Counted from the first letter of the stretch, positions 1 to 13,950 are shown. The stretch is 64,000 nucleotides of DNA from Anaspis maculata (GCA_949128115.1 OX421968.1:1736001-1800000), one strand, 5' to 3'. Notes: generated by a model not told the origin, from the sequence alone. Translations and numbers: made by a program.

Positions 1-379
1 ACTTTGTCCGTCCGTCCGTACCCGGGATAACTCCTCAGGAAAAAAAGATATCGATATGGTGTAAACGCTGATCAATAGTACATATGTCCAGGATGTCAAG
101 TTGACTTTTGGTTTTTAGCGCATTTTCCATCTTGATGAAAATGGCTATTGCAACCGCTTTGTCCGTCCGTCCGTCCGTTCCTCGAACTCCTCCCAAACTA
201 GACGCCCTAGCTTTCTAATTTTTTCGCTGTTACATAGCTGCCACTCCCAAAGGAGGGCTAGGCTATATTGAATGTCTATATTGCGCCGCCAACATAGAGA
301 AAACCGCGATAAACGTAAGCCCAGAAACATTCCGACTTCAATATGCGCCGCCGATATGAAAAAATTGCTAAAAACCGCC

Positions 380-2450
380 CCCAATCACTTTAAAATGAAA
401 AACATAAACCCGAAGACATAGCGATCTAGATCTTTCGGTATATGAACAGCTGACTAAAAATGGAAAAAGATAGGCTACTTTTGGTTAGTCGCCGCCCCCA
501 GATTCCGCCCCCAAACGACAAATAGTGCAACTTTCACACTTTTACTGATTGAGATGATCTCTCAAACATTTAGAAACTGCCAACTCAAATTGTGCAACAT
601 TTGCTTAGCCGAACGCTGCCGCTCCCACACGCCGCCCCCAAAGTAAGAGATAAATTAAAAACATGAACCCGAAGACATAACGATCTAAGTCTTTCGCTAT
701 ATAGATAGCTGACTAAAAATGGGAAAGGATTACTTGTGATATGGCGCCGCCTCCAGCTTCCGCCCCCAAAAGAAAAAAAATGCAACTTTCAACAAATTAG
801 ACTCATTCAGATGTTGATGTTACCTCAAACATTCAGAAACTGTCAACTCAAACTGCGCAAGAATTTCTTTGCCAAACTCTGCCGCTCCCACACGCCGCCA
901 CCAAAGCAAGAGATAAATGTAAAACATAAACCTGAAGACATAGCGATCTCATTCTTTCGCTATATAAACTGGGCAACAAATATGTTGTCGCAAGGGAAAA
1001 ATTGATCCGACTTTGGACCACAATAACTTTTGAATGACACAAATCATTTTGATTTTGTTTTCACGGTTAGTGAGATCAGTCTTTCCCTTATTCACCTTCA
1101 GGAGGTGGAAATCAGGAAGCTTGATGTAAAATATTTACAGGGTGAAATGTAAAACAGTGCACAATTTTAGCAAATTAAACGGACTCCCATTTTCAGAATA
1201 ATTCTTTTCACACATGCAAATGAAAGGATCATAAAGCGTGATGTTTTGGCTTGCGCCCAGTTTTGGAATTTTTGGAATCGGAACTCTGGTTCTGACTTTA
1301 TGATTGTTTTTCTCTTGGAGGATGCTGATTTATCCTATCGCTACAAGAAAGACTATGTTAGCCTAGGGAGCCTGTCATCATCAAAAACTGAAATTGAGCA
1401 TCAGCATCAAGTTCAGGAGGTCAAAATCACAAAGAAAGCTTGTTTCAGTTGTGAAAATCTGATCCAATTCAATTTTTAAGAAAAACACCTGTGTCGCCCA
1501 TTTTGAATGAGCCCCTTTTTTGAAGCCTTGATCAAGGTTTTTCAGATGGTCTGCGAGTTAAGTTGCTGAGAACCGTTCAAAAACAATATTCGTGAATTGC
1601 AACCTCCCTTCATCAGAGTAACATAGTCTTCTTTGTACCGATAGAATAAATCAGCATCTTCCAAGAGGAAAAATCATGGAGTCAGAGCCAGACTTCCGAT
1701 TTCAAAAATTTCAAAACTGGACGCAAGCTAAAACATAACGCTTCATAATCCTTTCATTTGCATTCGAGAAAAAAAATTATTCTGGAAATTGGGGTCCGTT
1801 CAGTTTGCTGAAATTTTGTACTGTTTTACATTTCACCCTGTAGATATTTTACATGTAGCTTCCAGATCTTCACCTCCTGAAGGTGAATAACGGGAAGACT
1901 GATCTCACTAACCGTCAAAACAGAATCAAAATGGTTTGTGCCATTCAAAAGTTATTGGGGTCCAAACTCGGACCAATTTTTCCCTCGCGACAACATATTT
2001 GTTGCGCAGTTTAGATAGCTTACTGAAGATGGGAGAAGATAGGCCACTTTTGATTAACCGCCGCCTCCAGCTTCTGCCCCCCCCCCCAAAAAAACTCACA
2101 ATTTTCACTGATTGTCATATTCCCTTGAACATTTAGAAACTCCCAACTTAAACTGTGCAACAGTTACTTTGCCGATTGCTGCCGCCCCCAAACGCTGCCC
2201 TTAAAGTAAGAGATAAATGAATAACACAAACCCAAAGACATAACGATCCAATTCTTAAGCTATATGGATAGCCGACTAAAAATGGGAAAGAATAGGCGAC
2301 TGTTGATTAGTGGCCGCTCCCAGCTTCCGCCTCCAAACAAAAAAATATTGATGATTGAAAGAATTTTCATTCAAATCTGTTCCATTGACAAGTACCCCAT
2401 TCTGATAACAAAAAATCACAGTGAGTTTCGACTGAAGAAAGTGGGCAAAG
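380..2450 (+). repeat. ~260-bp tandem repeat array inside HINE-A
   Basis: The marker segment CCGAAGACATAGCGATCT (with variants) recurs near 405, 663, 927 and 2226 after allowing for the foldback at 967-2011. Each unit also carries one or two CCGCC-rich segments and an A run. The same units recur in the copies at 35.5-37.2, 58.6-59.4 and 60.5-61.8 kb. Confidence 0.8.
967..2011. mobile_element. TA-flanked foldback element (1,045 bp), AACTG termini
   Basis: Long inverted repeat with arms of about 400 bp (967-1372 and 1605-2011) around a loop of about 230 bp. The left end reads AACTGGGCAACAAATATG and the right end is its near-complement. It is flanked by TA at 965-966 and 2012-2013, and removing it restores the CGCTATATAGATAGC seen in other HINE-A units. 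TA duplication points to a Tc1/mariner-like or related mechanism. No transposase is encoded, so it is presumably mobilised in trans. Confidence 0.8.
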
Positions 2451-2570
2451 AATGATGTTTCTCCTTCAACCAAATTTCTTCACATTCATAATATGCCTCT
2501 TCAAGAAAATGCGCTACTGAGACTCACGCACGTGAAGGCATACTCACTTTTTTGTTATTCTACCGCCATC

Positions 2571-3400
2571 TTTGATCCGCCATTTTGAATTTCTCTAAAA
2601 GTGATCCGATTGAAATGAAATTTGCAGGCAATGTGAACCACATCAAGATCTATCCAATTTTCGACAATTGATGCCCCGCCGCCATCTTGTATTCTCACTA
2701 TTGAACATGTTTTGAAGTGATAGAACTAGGTGAATTATGCCTCAACGAAAAGAGATATTGATGTGGTGCCAACGCCAATCGAATGCGTACGTGACCATCA
2801 TATAAAGTTGACCAATAATTTTTGTCACTTGGCCGCCATCTTTGATCGGCCATTTTGAATTTCACTGAGTGTCCGATTTGAGTGAAATTTGCAGGTGATG
2901 TGAACTTCAATTAGATACATCCAATTTTCGAGAATTAATGCCCCGCCGCCATATTGTATTCTCACTATTGAACATGTTTCGAAGTGATAGAACTAGGAGA
3001 ATTATGCCTCAACGAAAAGAGATATCGATGTGGTGCCAATGCCAATCAAATGCGTACGTGTCCACCATATAAATTTGACTAATGATTTTTGTCACTTGGC
3101 CGCCATCTTTTGTCCGTCATTTTGAATTTCTCTGAAAGTGGTCCGATTTGAGTGAAATTCACAGGCGATGTGAACTTTATCAAAATACATCCGATTTTGG
3201 ACGAATGGTGCTCTGCCGCCATCTTGGCCGCCATATTGAAATTTCTCATCACTTAACGATTTTCATGGAGCTTGGGACTTACCTTTGTTTCGTATGACGT
3301 ATGATCATTCTTATTTTCCAGCCAAATTCCAACATTCTGCCGCCATCATGGCCGCCATATTGAAATCTCTTATTAGTGGAACAATTTTTTGAAACTTGGA
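2571..3400 (+). repeat. ~270-bp repeats in HINE-B body
   Basis: Segments with GCCGCCATCTTTGATC, AAATTTGCAGG and CAACGAAAAGAGATAT recur at about 2571, 2830 and 3100, with a more diverged unit after 3200. A relic of the same units occurs at 23880-24290. Confidence 0.7.
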
Positions 3401-3587
3401 ACTTACCCATCATTAGTACGATCATTTTGATTTTTAAGCCTTTCATGATTCTGACGCTATTTTGGCCGCCAGATTGAAACTTCTGCCCAAATAACGGTAG
3501 AACCCTAATAACCATCTTGCGTTCCCTAATCCTTCAAAAAGGAAGTGCGCCACTGAGCCTCATGGCCATGAGGCATATTCGCTTGTT

Positions 3588-4694
3588 TCTATTTTAGCTG
3601 AGTGCTGCGACTTGTGCATTCTTTATTGTTGTTAAATAAAGATTTTTCATATTTGACCGATCATTTTTAAACGTCGGCGTTGCCTCTTGAAGTTTGGGCG
3701 AGGTTGATTGCGTTTCGATTTCCAAACCGGACATACCTACTTATCAATTATTATGAATTGACACAACAATGCCTAAATGTCAATTTTCAAAGCCACCCAA
3801 CTTCCTTCGATGCCTACTCCGTATGAAATTTTGTTCAAGAATTATCATTTTATTCAACCAATTATCATTAGTTTATTTTGTTTTGTGGGTACAATCGTAT
3901 CCTTCCCAGCTCACATATATTTTAGTTACAAGACACTCCACACTGGGGTCCCCGGGACCCTGATATTCAAAAGTCGTTGATACATATATGTATTTTTTTT
4001 TACAACAAGTGACTATGGAATGGATATTGATAAAAAGGATTATAGTCTATACGATTATGAATTATCAAGCATCGAAATACAAAATTGATTGTTCTGGGGT
4101 GATCTTTGTCTAACAATGTAGAAAATGTATAAAAAAAGTGATAGGTACGTTGATATGATAATTATTTATTCAAAATTGACAATGCGTTAGGAAAAAGGAA
4201 TTGAACTTTGAATGTATAAAAGAAAAAATATTCGGACAATATAACTTGAAAATCCAGTCTTAGCGAGGTTGTTGAAAACTGCCATTATTCGCTATGCAGT
4301 CTTTGCATCTCCACGCTCTGTGCTCGCCTCACATTGGTTTATGACAGAAATGACATGAGTTTTTTGCCTTCCTGTATTTTCATTAGAACAGAAGACACAC
4401 CTGTATTTTCATTGGTACAGAAGACACACCTGTCTTCCTTCTCGACAATCCCTTGTCGACCTGGAGGTGGTCATGTATTCCAAAATTTTCTTACATAGAT
4501 CTCACAGTGGGGTCCAGCGTACCCGAACAGTCACTTTGGATGCTCTCAGAAACAATACAAAGCGCATTTGTGGTGAATCACTGCAAGTGTAGGTGGGTGA
4601 AGGTACCAACTGAATTTACATGGACGGGTGCAGCCCAATTTGCAACCGTTAAAAAATTATTAGAAGAACAAAATTTGCTCGGGTCTTTTTACTC
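3588..4694. other. Unassigned DNA
   Basis: No convincing coding region or RNA gene. AATAAA motifs occur (for example near 3636), but no upstream gene is seen. A 29-30 bp direct duplication lies at 4371-4430. Confidence 0.4.
4371..4430. repeat. 29-30 bp tandem doublet
   Basis: CTGTATTTTCATT followed by ACAGAAGACACAC occurs twice back to back, differing at a few bases. Confidence 0.75.
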
Positions 4695-6719
4695 CAGTGC
4701 ACAGTGGTCCGAAATTCAATAAATGCGGCCAAAAATCAAATTTTACAAGTATTTTGCATGACTTTTCATATTTTGTGGGCACGTAAAGAAATAGTGTAGG
4801 TAGTCTTTTCTGGAATACGAGTTACTTTGTTCCAGGAACTCACCTGTTCTGACCCCTCAAAGTTACTAATTTTTTCGGAGTCAAAGTTACCCTATTTTGC
4901 TCGCAAAGTTTAAAGAATAATTGCTAGCTTAATAGTTACACTGCGGCTTTGCAACTTTCACAAAATGATCTTCAAAGGAAGTACTTTAGATTGACATATA
5001 TGGTCAGTCAAAAAACAAATTTGAAAATATTCAATATTATTATTATTCATTTAGTTGATTTTTCGAGTTTTCGAAAAGTTCCTTGAGAAATACAAGAAAG
5101 TCGCCACACAACCCCACTGAGATTTATACCCTAAGAGATACTACAACATTCCATGAATGAAGTAGTATGAACAGTTTTTGCTCGAAAGTGCTCCATTGGC
5201 AAATAATCTTTTTTTTCCGATGTGGTGCGTGCCGTGCATCTGTGCATTTTAGAGTAAGATAAAAAAAAAAGTTAGGTACTTATCGAGAGAGAAAACGTTA
5301 CGTTTTGTGAAATGAACATGGTGACGGCATATCTTTTAATCACTACCTATCTCTAAATTTTTGAGATTCGACCTTTTTTTGTGACCCTTCAGTCCCTTAA
5401 ATTGTGAATTATTTGTTCAAATCTGTTGCAATTTAGCTAATTTCCTTAGATATTCACTCAAAACATTGTTCTATCAACCTAGAGTCCAATTTGGGAACGC
5501 GTTTATAATTTATCAGTAGAAAATCCAAGATTAAATTGAAATTTTGAAGGACTGTGTCTCCTCAGTTCTTTATGAGGCCATATTTTGCAAAAAAACTGGA
5601 CAGTCGCTCATCACATCATGTACGGACTCTAGGGTTACCTTTTTTTAACATTTTTTGGACTCCCTGACCTTCCATAGAATTTAGTTCATCATCAAATCTA
5701 CCGTGATGACAGATACATTGGTCACTCTTTCCTAATTTTTATCCATCGGAGCTGCGAAAAAGGGATAACCGGTAATATCACAAATGAGCTTGTCGAGGGT
5801 GCTATCATGGATTGGAAAACTGCCGTCCTACCCTTTTGAACATTATTGCAGACTGCATGAGTGAGTAGGTATACGAGTCAGTGCTGTTAATCGTATACTT
5901 ACATGTTTCTCCATTTATAATTGTGATTAATTATAATTATTTCTCTTTATCATGGACCAGGTCCATAAAGATCAGAACTTTCTGATTTATTTCGATTGCA
6001 ACCCTCTTAAAATCAACTTAATTTTTCAATGAGATTTTTTCATTAATTTTTCCTGGAATCGTGACCTTACTATGGACTAGGTTCATAAGTTTCAGAGTTT
6101 TTCCAATTTATTTCTAAATTATTGAAACCCCTCAAGACCTCATCCTGCGATGCGGTGTTTTCAATTAATTTGCCTGTGATGCTCCATGAGTATCACAATT
6201 TTCTCATTTATTTAGATTTTAACCCCCTAAAATCAACCCAATTTTCTATTAAATTTTTTTCAATTATTATTATTGCAACCACGGCTTTATTATGGACTAG
6301 CTTCAAAAAGTTCAATATTTTTCTAATTTATTTCGATTTGAACCCCCTCAAAATCAACCCCATTTTGCAATGAGATTTTTTTAATAATTTTTTCTGTAAT
6401 TACGATCTTATTGTGGACCAGTGTCATGAGTTTCAGATTTTTTCGAATTTATTTTCACTTTAACCCCCTCAAAATCAACCCCATTTTGCAATAAGAATTT
6501 TTTATTTTTTTTTTCTGTAATCACGACTTCATTATGAACCAGTTCCATGAGTTTCGGAATTTTTTGAATTTATTTTGAATTTAGCCCCCTCAAAATTACC
6601 CCATTTTCCAAAGAGATTTTTTTGATGATTTTTTCTGTGTTCACGATTTTGTTCTGAACAAGTTAGATGAGTTTCAGATTTTTGGCCAGATTTTCTGAAT
6701 TCTGGACCACTGTGCAGTG
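4695..6719. mobile_element. TIR element (2.0 kb) carrying a minisatellite
   Basis: The left end CAGTGCACAGTGGTCC matches the reverse complement of the right end (GGACCACTGTGCAGTG), and similarity continues inward to the GGCCAAAAATC motif, about 45 bp. No clear TSD and no transposase ORF. The right half is the 118-bp minisatellite. The superfamily is unresolved. Confidence 0.55.
5945..6700. repeat. ~118-bp minisatellite, about 6.5 units
   Basis: Units with TATGGACCAG-like and GAGTTTCAG-like motifs followed by AACCCCCTCAAAATCAACCC recur near 5951, 6071, 6181, 6293, 6411, 6533 and 6650. The spacing is 110-122 bp, with moderate divergence. Confidence 0.8.
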
Positions 6720-6767
6720 TGAGGTGCGAAGGGTACAGACACATACCTCCACCTCGACCTCCACGGT

Positions 6768-6838
6768 AAATGCGTTATTCCAGCTGCGGACATAGCTGAC
6801 AGGCCAGCTATCATTGCCCTTGCAGTAATAACGCATTT
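6768..6838. repeat. Short hairpin / MITE-like inverted repeat
   Basis: AAATGCGTTATT at 6768-6779 is exactly complementary to AATAACGCATTT at 6827-6838, with further partial pairing inward (CAGCTG/GCAG). About 71 bp in all; origin unknown. Confidence 0.55.
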
Positions 6839-7294
6839 CCCGTGTCGGTATGTAATATATTTACTATTACTAAGTGATATGTAACATTAATAATATCCTA
6901 CGACAATAACTCCCATATAAGATATAAAATAGGCGAGCTCATGCATTCTAGATCTGAAGCTATGATAAAAATTCATAATGATGTTTATCATGCAAACTTA
7001 TTAGCTGGTGATGGAAGTTCAGATACCCACCACCACCTATTCAACAAAATAACATTTTACCATCGAGCTCCCGGAGACAATGAGACACACTATGCGACCC
7101 TACTTAAATCCAATCTGAAAACTTGACAGGATCAAGTTTGAGCCTTGAACGCTGAAATTGCGGTTACATTGTTGTATAAGAATGGAAGCAGCGGTATCAT
7201 ACACAAGCCGCACGTGTTGTATATTTGAGGATCTGCGTGTGGTATGAAATAATGATAAAGCTTGAAACGTCGGTGCCGCATCAACAATAATAAT
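6839..7294. other. Unassigned DNA
   Basis: A+T-rich with no supported gene. It ends where the (TTTA)n tail of the minus-strand SINE begins. Confidence 0.4.
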
Positions 7295-7297
7295 CAT

Positions 7298-7329
<32 letters not shown>

Positions 7330-7490
7330 TTGTCTTATTTTACGAGGCGGCATTCAGCTATAAGCTGCTCTACCATGCAACCTCGGGGACAGCACAAAAT
7401 ATCCATGGATGAAGTAGGATTCGAACCCACACAGGGCAGCGCGAGTGGTTTGGCTTGCCATTACCTGTACCACTCGGCCACCACCGCTCC
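7295..7490 (-). mobile_element. tRNA-derived SINE with (TAAA)n tail
   Basis: On the minus strand the head begins GGAGCGGTGG. It has an A box TGGCCGAGTGG (7470-7480) and a perfect B box GGTTCGAATCC (7417-7427). The A box resembles class-II tRNAs (Ser/Leu type). A body of about 90 bp follows and then a (TAAA)n tail at 7295-7329. These are the parts of a tRNA-head SINE transcribed by RNA polymerase III and mobilised by a partner LINE. No CCA and no tRNA fold beyond the promoter boxes was established, so it is not a working tRNA gene. No clear TSD. Confidence 0.82.
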
Positions 7491-8173
7491 ATTACTTTTT
7501 GGATTTATTATTATTATTATTATTGTTGTTAATTATTATCATCATGATGATCATTACGGTAATATCAATTCAATTCAATTTCAATTGATCGCAATGTAAT
7601 TAAATCGCCTCGTCGATCCATAATAATTAATATTCCGGCCGAGCACGAGACAATTCTAGGTTCTAGGCTCCGGCGTATCGTACCTTTGAAATTGAGTGGG
7701 AGTGTATACCTTACTTAATATTATGTGCTGCTGCATAATAGGCATATGATTAATGATTGGGGGGTGGCATCTTGCGTGATGCCTTTCAACTCCACAGATT
7801 CACGCTGGCCACTCTTGCAAACTTCACACTGGATTTTTGTGACTTTTAAATTAATTGACAAGCATCACTCAGCAAAACTCACACGCCATTATCAAGAGTT
7901 TGAAAAGTTTCCACTGATGGATAGAATTCCGGCCAAAAACCGATGGAGATAGTGACTACAGATTTTACAAATTTTTTAGTCGTGCGATCGATATACCGGG
8001 TGATCATTTGAAAAGTACCCACCCGTAATAACTCCCGATTCCTGGTGACTATTTTATTGAGCAAAAACGGATTCGTTTTTATATCGAGGAGAACATCATC
8101 TAAAACATGCATTGGCGAATTTCTGTCTATAATCCCGTCGCCCCAACCCACCCCAACTTCGAAATTTCAAATA
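7491..8173. other. Unassigned DNA with (ATT)n
   Basis: An ATT microsatellite near 7505-7530 and ATCATGATGATC-type simple sequence. No supported gene. Ends at the TA of the next foldback. Confidence 0.4.
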
Positions 8174-8348
8174 AACTACTCAACAATTGGAGTGGCCCAC
8201 CCAAATTTTTTAAAGTAGTTCAAAGTGTCCTAGCTCCCAAAAAAAAAGAACTAATTCCAATTTTTTTTTTCTCACATACCTGCGCTCTTTGTCTATCAGA
8301 GGATGGATACAGAATAAGGTTCAAATCTTCCGTATTGGTTATACAGGG

Positions 8349-8558
8349 TGTGGAGACCGATTACCCGGGAATATCACCGGCGAGTCACCGGCCGGCTAGA
8401 CGTGCGCACGGGGATTATATAATAGAGATTACAGTTTAAGGTGCTATGTAAGATTATAGGACTTGGGCAGTAGATAAGCGACCTTTGTGCGATACAGAGT
8501 AAATAAAGATTTGTTATTGCTGAAAGTGTGTTTAACTGTGAATCCCGTAGGTAGCACA
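8349..8558 (+). mobile_element. Solo LTR (210 bp)
   Basis: Begins TGTGGAGACCG and ends GTAGCACA (TG...CA), flanked by a 5-bp TSD CAGGG at 8344-8348 and 8559-8563. The other arm of the foldback has the uninterrupted sequence, showing an empty site. A TATATAA box lies near 8415 and AATAAA near 8502, both on the plus strand, supporting plus orientation. Left by recombination between the two LTRs of an LTR retrotransposon. Confidence 0.85.
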
Positions 8559-8616
8559 CAGGGCATCGCGTAAAACCCTGCAAAAACCAAAAAGTTTGAG
8601 TAACTCCCAATTTGAA

Positions 8617-8735
8617 ACAAGTGAATATGCCTCATGGGCATGAGGCTCAGGAGCGCACTTCCTTTTTGAAGAATTTATGAACGCAAGATGTTAAGTAATT
8701 AGGGTTCTACCGTATTGGGCAAAAAATTCCAATAG
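8617..8735 (-). mobile_element. HINE-B copy 2, 3' end only
   Basis: Reverse complement of the HINE-B terminus: CAAGTGAATATGCC, hairpin arms GCCTCATG/CATGAGGC, then GCGCACTTCC and the adjacent 3' body. Homology to 3480-3587 is lost at about 8735. Inserted next to a T run (on the minus strand), interrupting the foldback arm. Confidence 0.7.
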
Positions 8736-10599
<1,864 letters not shown>

Positions 10600-11994
10600 C
10601 GCCTCCACCAAATTTGCCCGCGACAGATGTCAATGTTCCACCATTTTTTTTTAAAGTGTTTGATGTCCCAGAAACCGATCGAAACATAGCTCGATATATT
10701 TTAACGAAGCTGGACATCACCAGGCTATTCGATTCCTTCTGCCCCTAGATAAAATCCGCCATTTTGAAAAAAGGGCACCATTGAAATCCTAAGGGACAAA
10801 AATGAAAGCACTGCGGGTCAAATCGTTTGCCTTTATCATCATTTGCAACTTGTTTTTTCCTACCACGTCCACTAGATGTAGAGATAACAAAAATAGTGCC
10901 CATTGGCCACCCTTGGGGACATCAGCTATCCATCGAAAAAAGTTCCAAGGCTCTTGCTTCAATTTTCGAGGAGTACAGCGTCTTAATTTCTACACGGTCA
11001 GACAGACAGACAGACAGACAGACAAACCGGCCACATAAGCGTCATTCTGTTATATGTACTTATAAAAAAAAGTTTTCCTACTGATTTCGACCTCCTGAAC
11101 ACGAATATCGGGTTCATTTTTAAATTGGAACATTTCTTTATTATCGAAAAACCGAAAAAATGGTAGTCTGTCACATGATTTTTAGTGATACCTACCAACT
11201 TCTTTTTTTGTTAGTGAGCGAACATGTTTCGTAGTTCAAGTGCCATTATCCTTCAGGTACCTAGTATTGACTATTTCAAAATGTTAAAATACTATTTCGA
11301 CACGTCTGATTTTAAATTGGTTATAATGCGCCGAGCCGTAGCTTGGCGGTTGTTTTCAAAAATTCATAACAATTGACCCGACGCCGACGGTCGGATCGAA
11401 ATGGAGTTTTTGTCAAAAGAAATTTCAAATTGTTCTCTAAATATAATCCGGTACATGTAGTGATGTATTTCCATAAGAAATTGTAGTTGCCTGGATATCG
11501 CAACTTTCTACATCTTACCGCGAATGCCAGCACTTGATCGGCGAAGCCGCCCTACACCAAAATGTTATTTTTGTAATTGTTCATGATTATTTCGGCAAAC
11601 TTTTTCTTGATTCGCGTACCAAGGCCATCAGCTACCCATTCGAGTTGAAATATTTTCTGTTGAATCTGTAGCTCATGTTTAAGCTAAAGCTTCAGGGAAC
11701 AAGAATATGTATTCGAAATTGATGCAGAAGAAAACTTGAAATTGAGACTCTGCATCAGAAATGACGCAGATCTGAATAACCCCCGAAATCAGATCTGGAG
11801 ACGGAACTCGTCGGAAATCAATTTGCTTTAGAGTGAAAACAAGGAACAAAGGAAAAATCTATGACCAAAAAACCAAGAAGTTGTTTTTCTCGAATCACCC
11901 TGTAGTGAAGAAAAATATTCGGAAAATTGAAAAACCGTTTCGAGATATGGGTGTACCATCCTCCTTGGACCAGTTGAAAATATCCAAAAACATG
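10600..11994. other. Unassigned DNA with a CAGA microsatellite
   Basis: No supported gene. A (CAGA)n tract occurs at 10999-11025. Part of the interior of the foldback at 8174-12225. Confidence 0.4.
10999..11025. repeat. (CAGA)n = (GTCT)n microsatellite
   Basis: About six units of CAGA. On the minus strand this is a GTCT tract, the GTCY type that marks HINE/DINE-1 cores. It may be the core of a third, diverged minus-strand HINE, but no matching ends were found. Confidence 0.6.
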
Positions 11995-12439
11995 TTTTTT
12001 CGAATTGGGAGTAACTCAAACTTTTTAGTTTTTGAAGGGTTTTACGCGACGCCCTGTATAACCAACAAGGAAGATTTGAACTTAATTCTATATCCATCCT
12101 CTGATAGACAAAGAGCGCAGGTATGTGAGAAAAAAAATTTAGGATTAGTCCTATTTTTTCCAGAGCTAGGGCACTTTGAACTTCATTAAAAATTTTGGGT
12201 GGGCCACTTCAATTGTTGAGTAGTTTAGCACCACCTACTTTTTAAAACCTTCCCGGTACGGTGGATATTAGTGCACGTTTTCGCCGGTGGGGGGTATGAG
12301 AAAGATACCCCACAGCGAAGTACGGTGCATCATGCTTCATATTTATCTCTTTATCCAATCTTATTGAATAATGCACGCATTATCACGCGCATACATGCCA
12401 GCATTTTCCAATAAGACTGGATAAAGCATAGTATTGATA

Positions 12440-13950
12440 TTGATATAGTAATATTGATTTTCAACAGAGCTCTTGCTTCCTCCACCTTCCCCAAATCATG
12501 GAAAAGCTCTAGGTTGTGCCCTATTCACAAGAACGGCCCTAGGAACTGCGCTGAGAACTATAGACCGATCGCTATCTTGAGCAACGTCAGCAAGGTGTTC
12601 GAGATTTGCTTGCATAGGGTTATCTCGGGGTTTGTTGAACAGAAAATAGTTAGCGAGCAGCACGGTTTTATAAAGGGAAAGCCAACAGTCACGAACTTGA
12701 TGGAGAAAACGCAATTTATACCTGATTGTATGAGCGAGCGTAAGCAGGCCGATGTCATCTACACCGATTTTTCAAAGGCTTTTGATCGTATAAGCCACGA
12801 CATACTCTTAAGGAAGTTGGAAAATCTGGGGTTTTCCCCCGATCTGGTCAGACTGTTCAGGTCCTATCTGGTCGGTCGAAGGCAGTTTGTGAGGGTTTCG
12901 GGTCACAGTTCCGAGAGCTTCGAGGTTGTGTCGGGGGTCCCGCAGGGATCTGTGCTGGGTCCCCTACTTTTCATCATTTTCATAAATGACATTGGGCTGA
13001 GCCTCAGGAGCTCGTTCCTCCTCTATGCTGACGATCTGAAGATCTTTTCGCCTGTGAATTCTTCTGAGGACTTCTCTCGCCTTCAGGAGGACATCGATGC
13101 ATTGGTGGGGTGGTGCGCTGCGAACGGTCTTGACTTGAACGTGACGAAGTGCATGGTCATGTCCTTTTCGAGGTCCTCTGGACCCCTGGAGTTCCCATAC
13201 AAGATTGGCGATCACATTCTGACCAGACCCAGTGTCATCAAAGACCTTGGCGTGTACTTCGACCCAAAGCTTTCTTTCTCAGAGCACATTGGTTACGTGC
13301 ACAGGGCAGCCTACACTACACTGGGTTTCGTGACACGGAACTCCGGGGACTTTTCCAACATCGAGACATTGCAGCGTCTCTTTTCGTCCTTGGTTTTGCC
13401 ACGGCTGGAGTATGCATCCGTCATCTGGTGCCCCTACCACGAGAAATATGTGTCCTTTCTGGAGGGTGTGCAGCGGCGTTTCCTGAAGCTGCTGGCCCTC
13501 AGGGTCGATGGAGTTTACCCTTGTGTTGGTTTCCCGCAGCAGTCGTTGCTGGCCAGATTTGGTCATCGGTCCTTGGAAAGCCGTAGAACGGTTGGCTACC
13601 TTCTTTTCCTGCATAGGCTTGTTTCGGGTGCGGTAACCTCCCCCGGTGTTCTTTCAAGGATCTCCCTAAATGTTCCAAGACAGGGCCTAAGGCGGAGTGA
13701 TGTTTTTTATGTGAGGCCCACACAAAAGCTCTTTTACTTCAATTCTCCAGTGAACCGCCTTGCTCTGACATACAATAGGTTCCAGGAGAAGTTCGACATT
13801 TTCAACTGCAGTGCGGCGGATGTCAGGCGAGTTTTTGATTGAGATGCAATCGACGCATTGTTCTTGTCAGTGAGTAGTGTTGCGACGGATTTTCTTTTCT
13901 TCGTTCCGCGGTCACGCTATTATTGGACTTGTTAGTCTGTTGCGTGCCCG

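Larger units (their letters stand above)
115..2549 (+). mobile_element. HINE-A copy 1, inserted in HINE-B
   Basis: Starts with TTAGCGCATTTTCC, carries a (GTCC)n tract near 160-177, then about 260-bp tandem units, and ends at GAAAATGCGCT plus the hairpin TCACG-CA-CGTGA and a terminal CACTT. AGCGCATTTTC at the 5' end is the exact complement of GAAAATGCGCT near the 3' end. Both ends abut T runs, as expected for Helentron-type insertion between Ts. Non-coding; the short ORFs over it are artefacts of the repeats. A 1,045-bp foldback sits inside one of its units. Confidence 0.75.
1..3587 (+). mobile_element. HINE-B copy 1 (Helentron-type, DINE-1-like), 5' end outside window
   Basis: Non-autonomous rolling-circle-type element. 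Seen: a (GTCC)n tract at 5-19, a body of about 270-bp repeats at 2571-3400, and a 3' end at 3543-3587 where AGGAAGTGCGC is followed by a perfect hairpin, GCCTCATGG/CCATGAGGC, and then CTTG before T-rich DNA. The 5' end of the sister copy at 18228 carries CGCACTTCCT, the complement of the 3' subterminal motif. Subterminal inverted repeats, a GTCY microsatellite and a 3' stem-loop are hallmarks of HINE/DINE-1 elements. No ORF is present. It is interrupted at 115-2549 by HINE-A, and the flanks resume exactly as in the uninterrupted copy at 18380-18420. Confidence 0.72.

Noticed and set aside
1246..1479. 77-codon ORF on the plus strand
   Set aside because: Lies in the arm and loop of the TA-flanked foldback and has no domain.
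4453..4722. 89-codon ORF as a small host gene
   Set aside because: No recognisable motif; it crosses the boundary of the TIR element at 4695 and has no supporting signals.
7410..7490. Functional tRNA-Ser/Leu gene
   Set aside because: Only the internal promoter boxes are clear; it continues into a SINE body and TAAA tail, and a full cloverleaf was not found.
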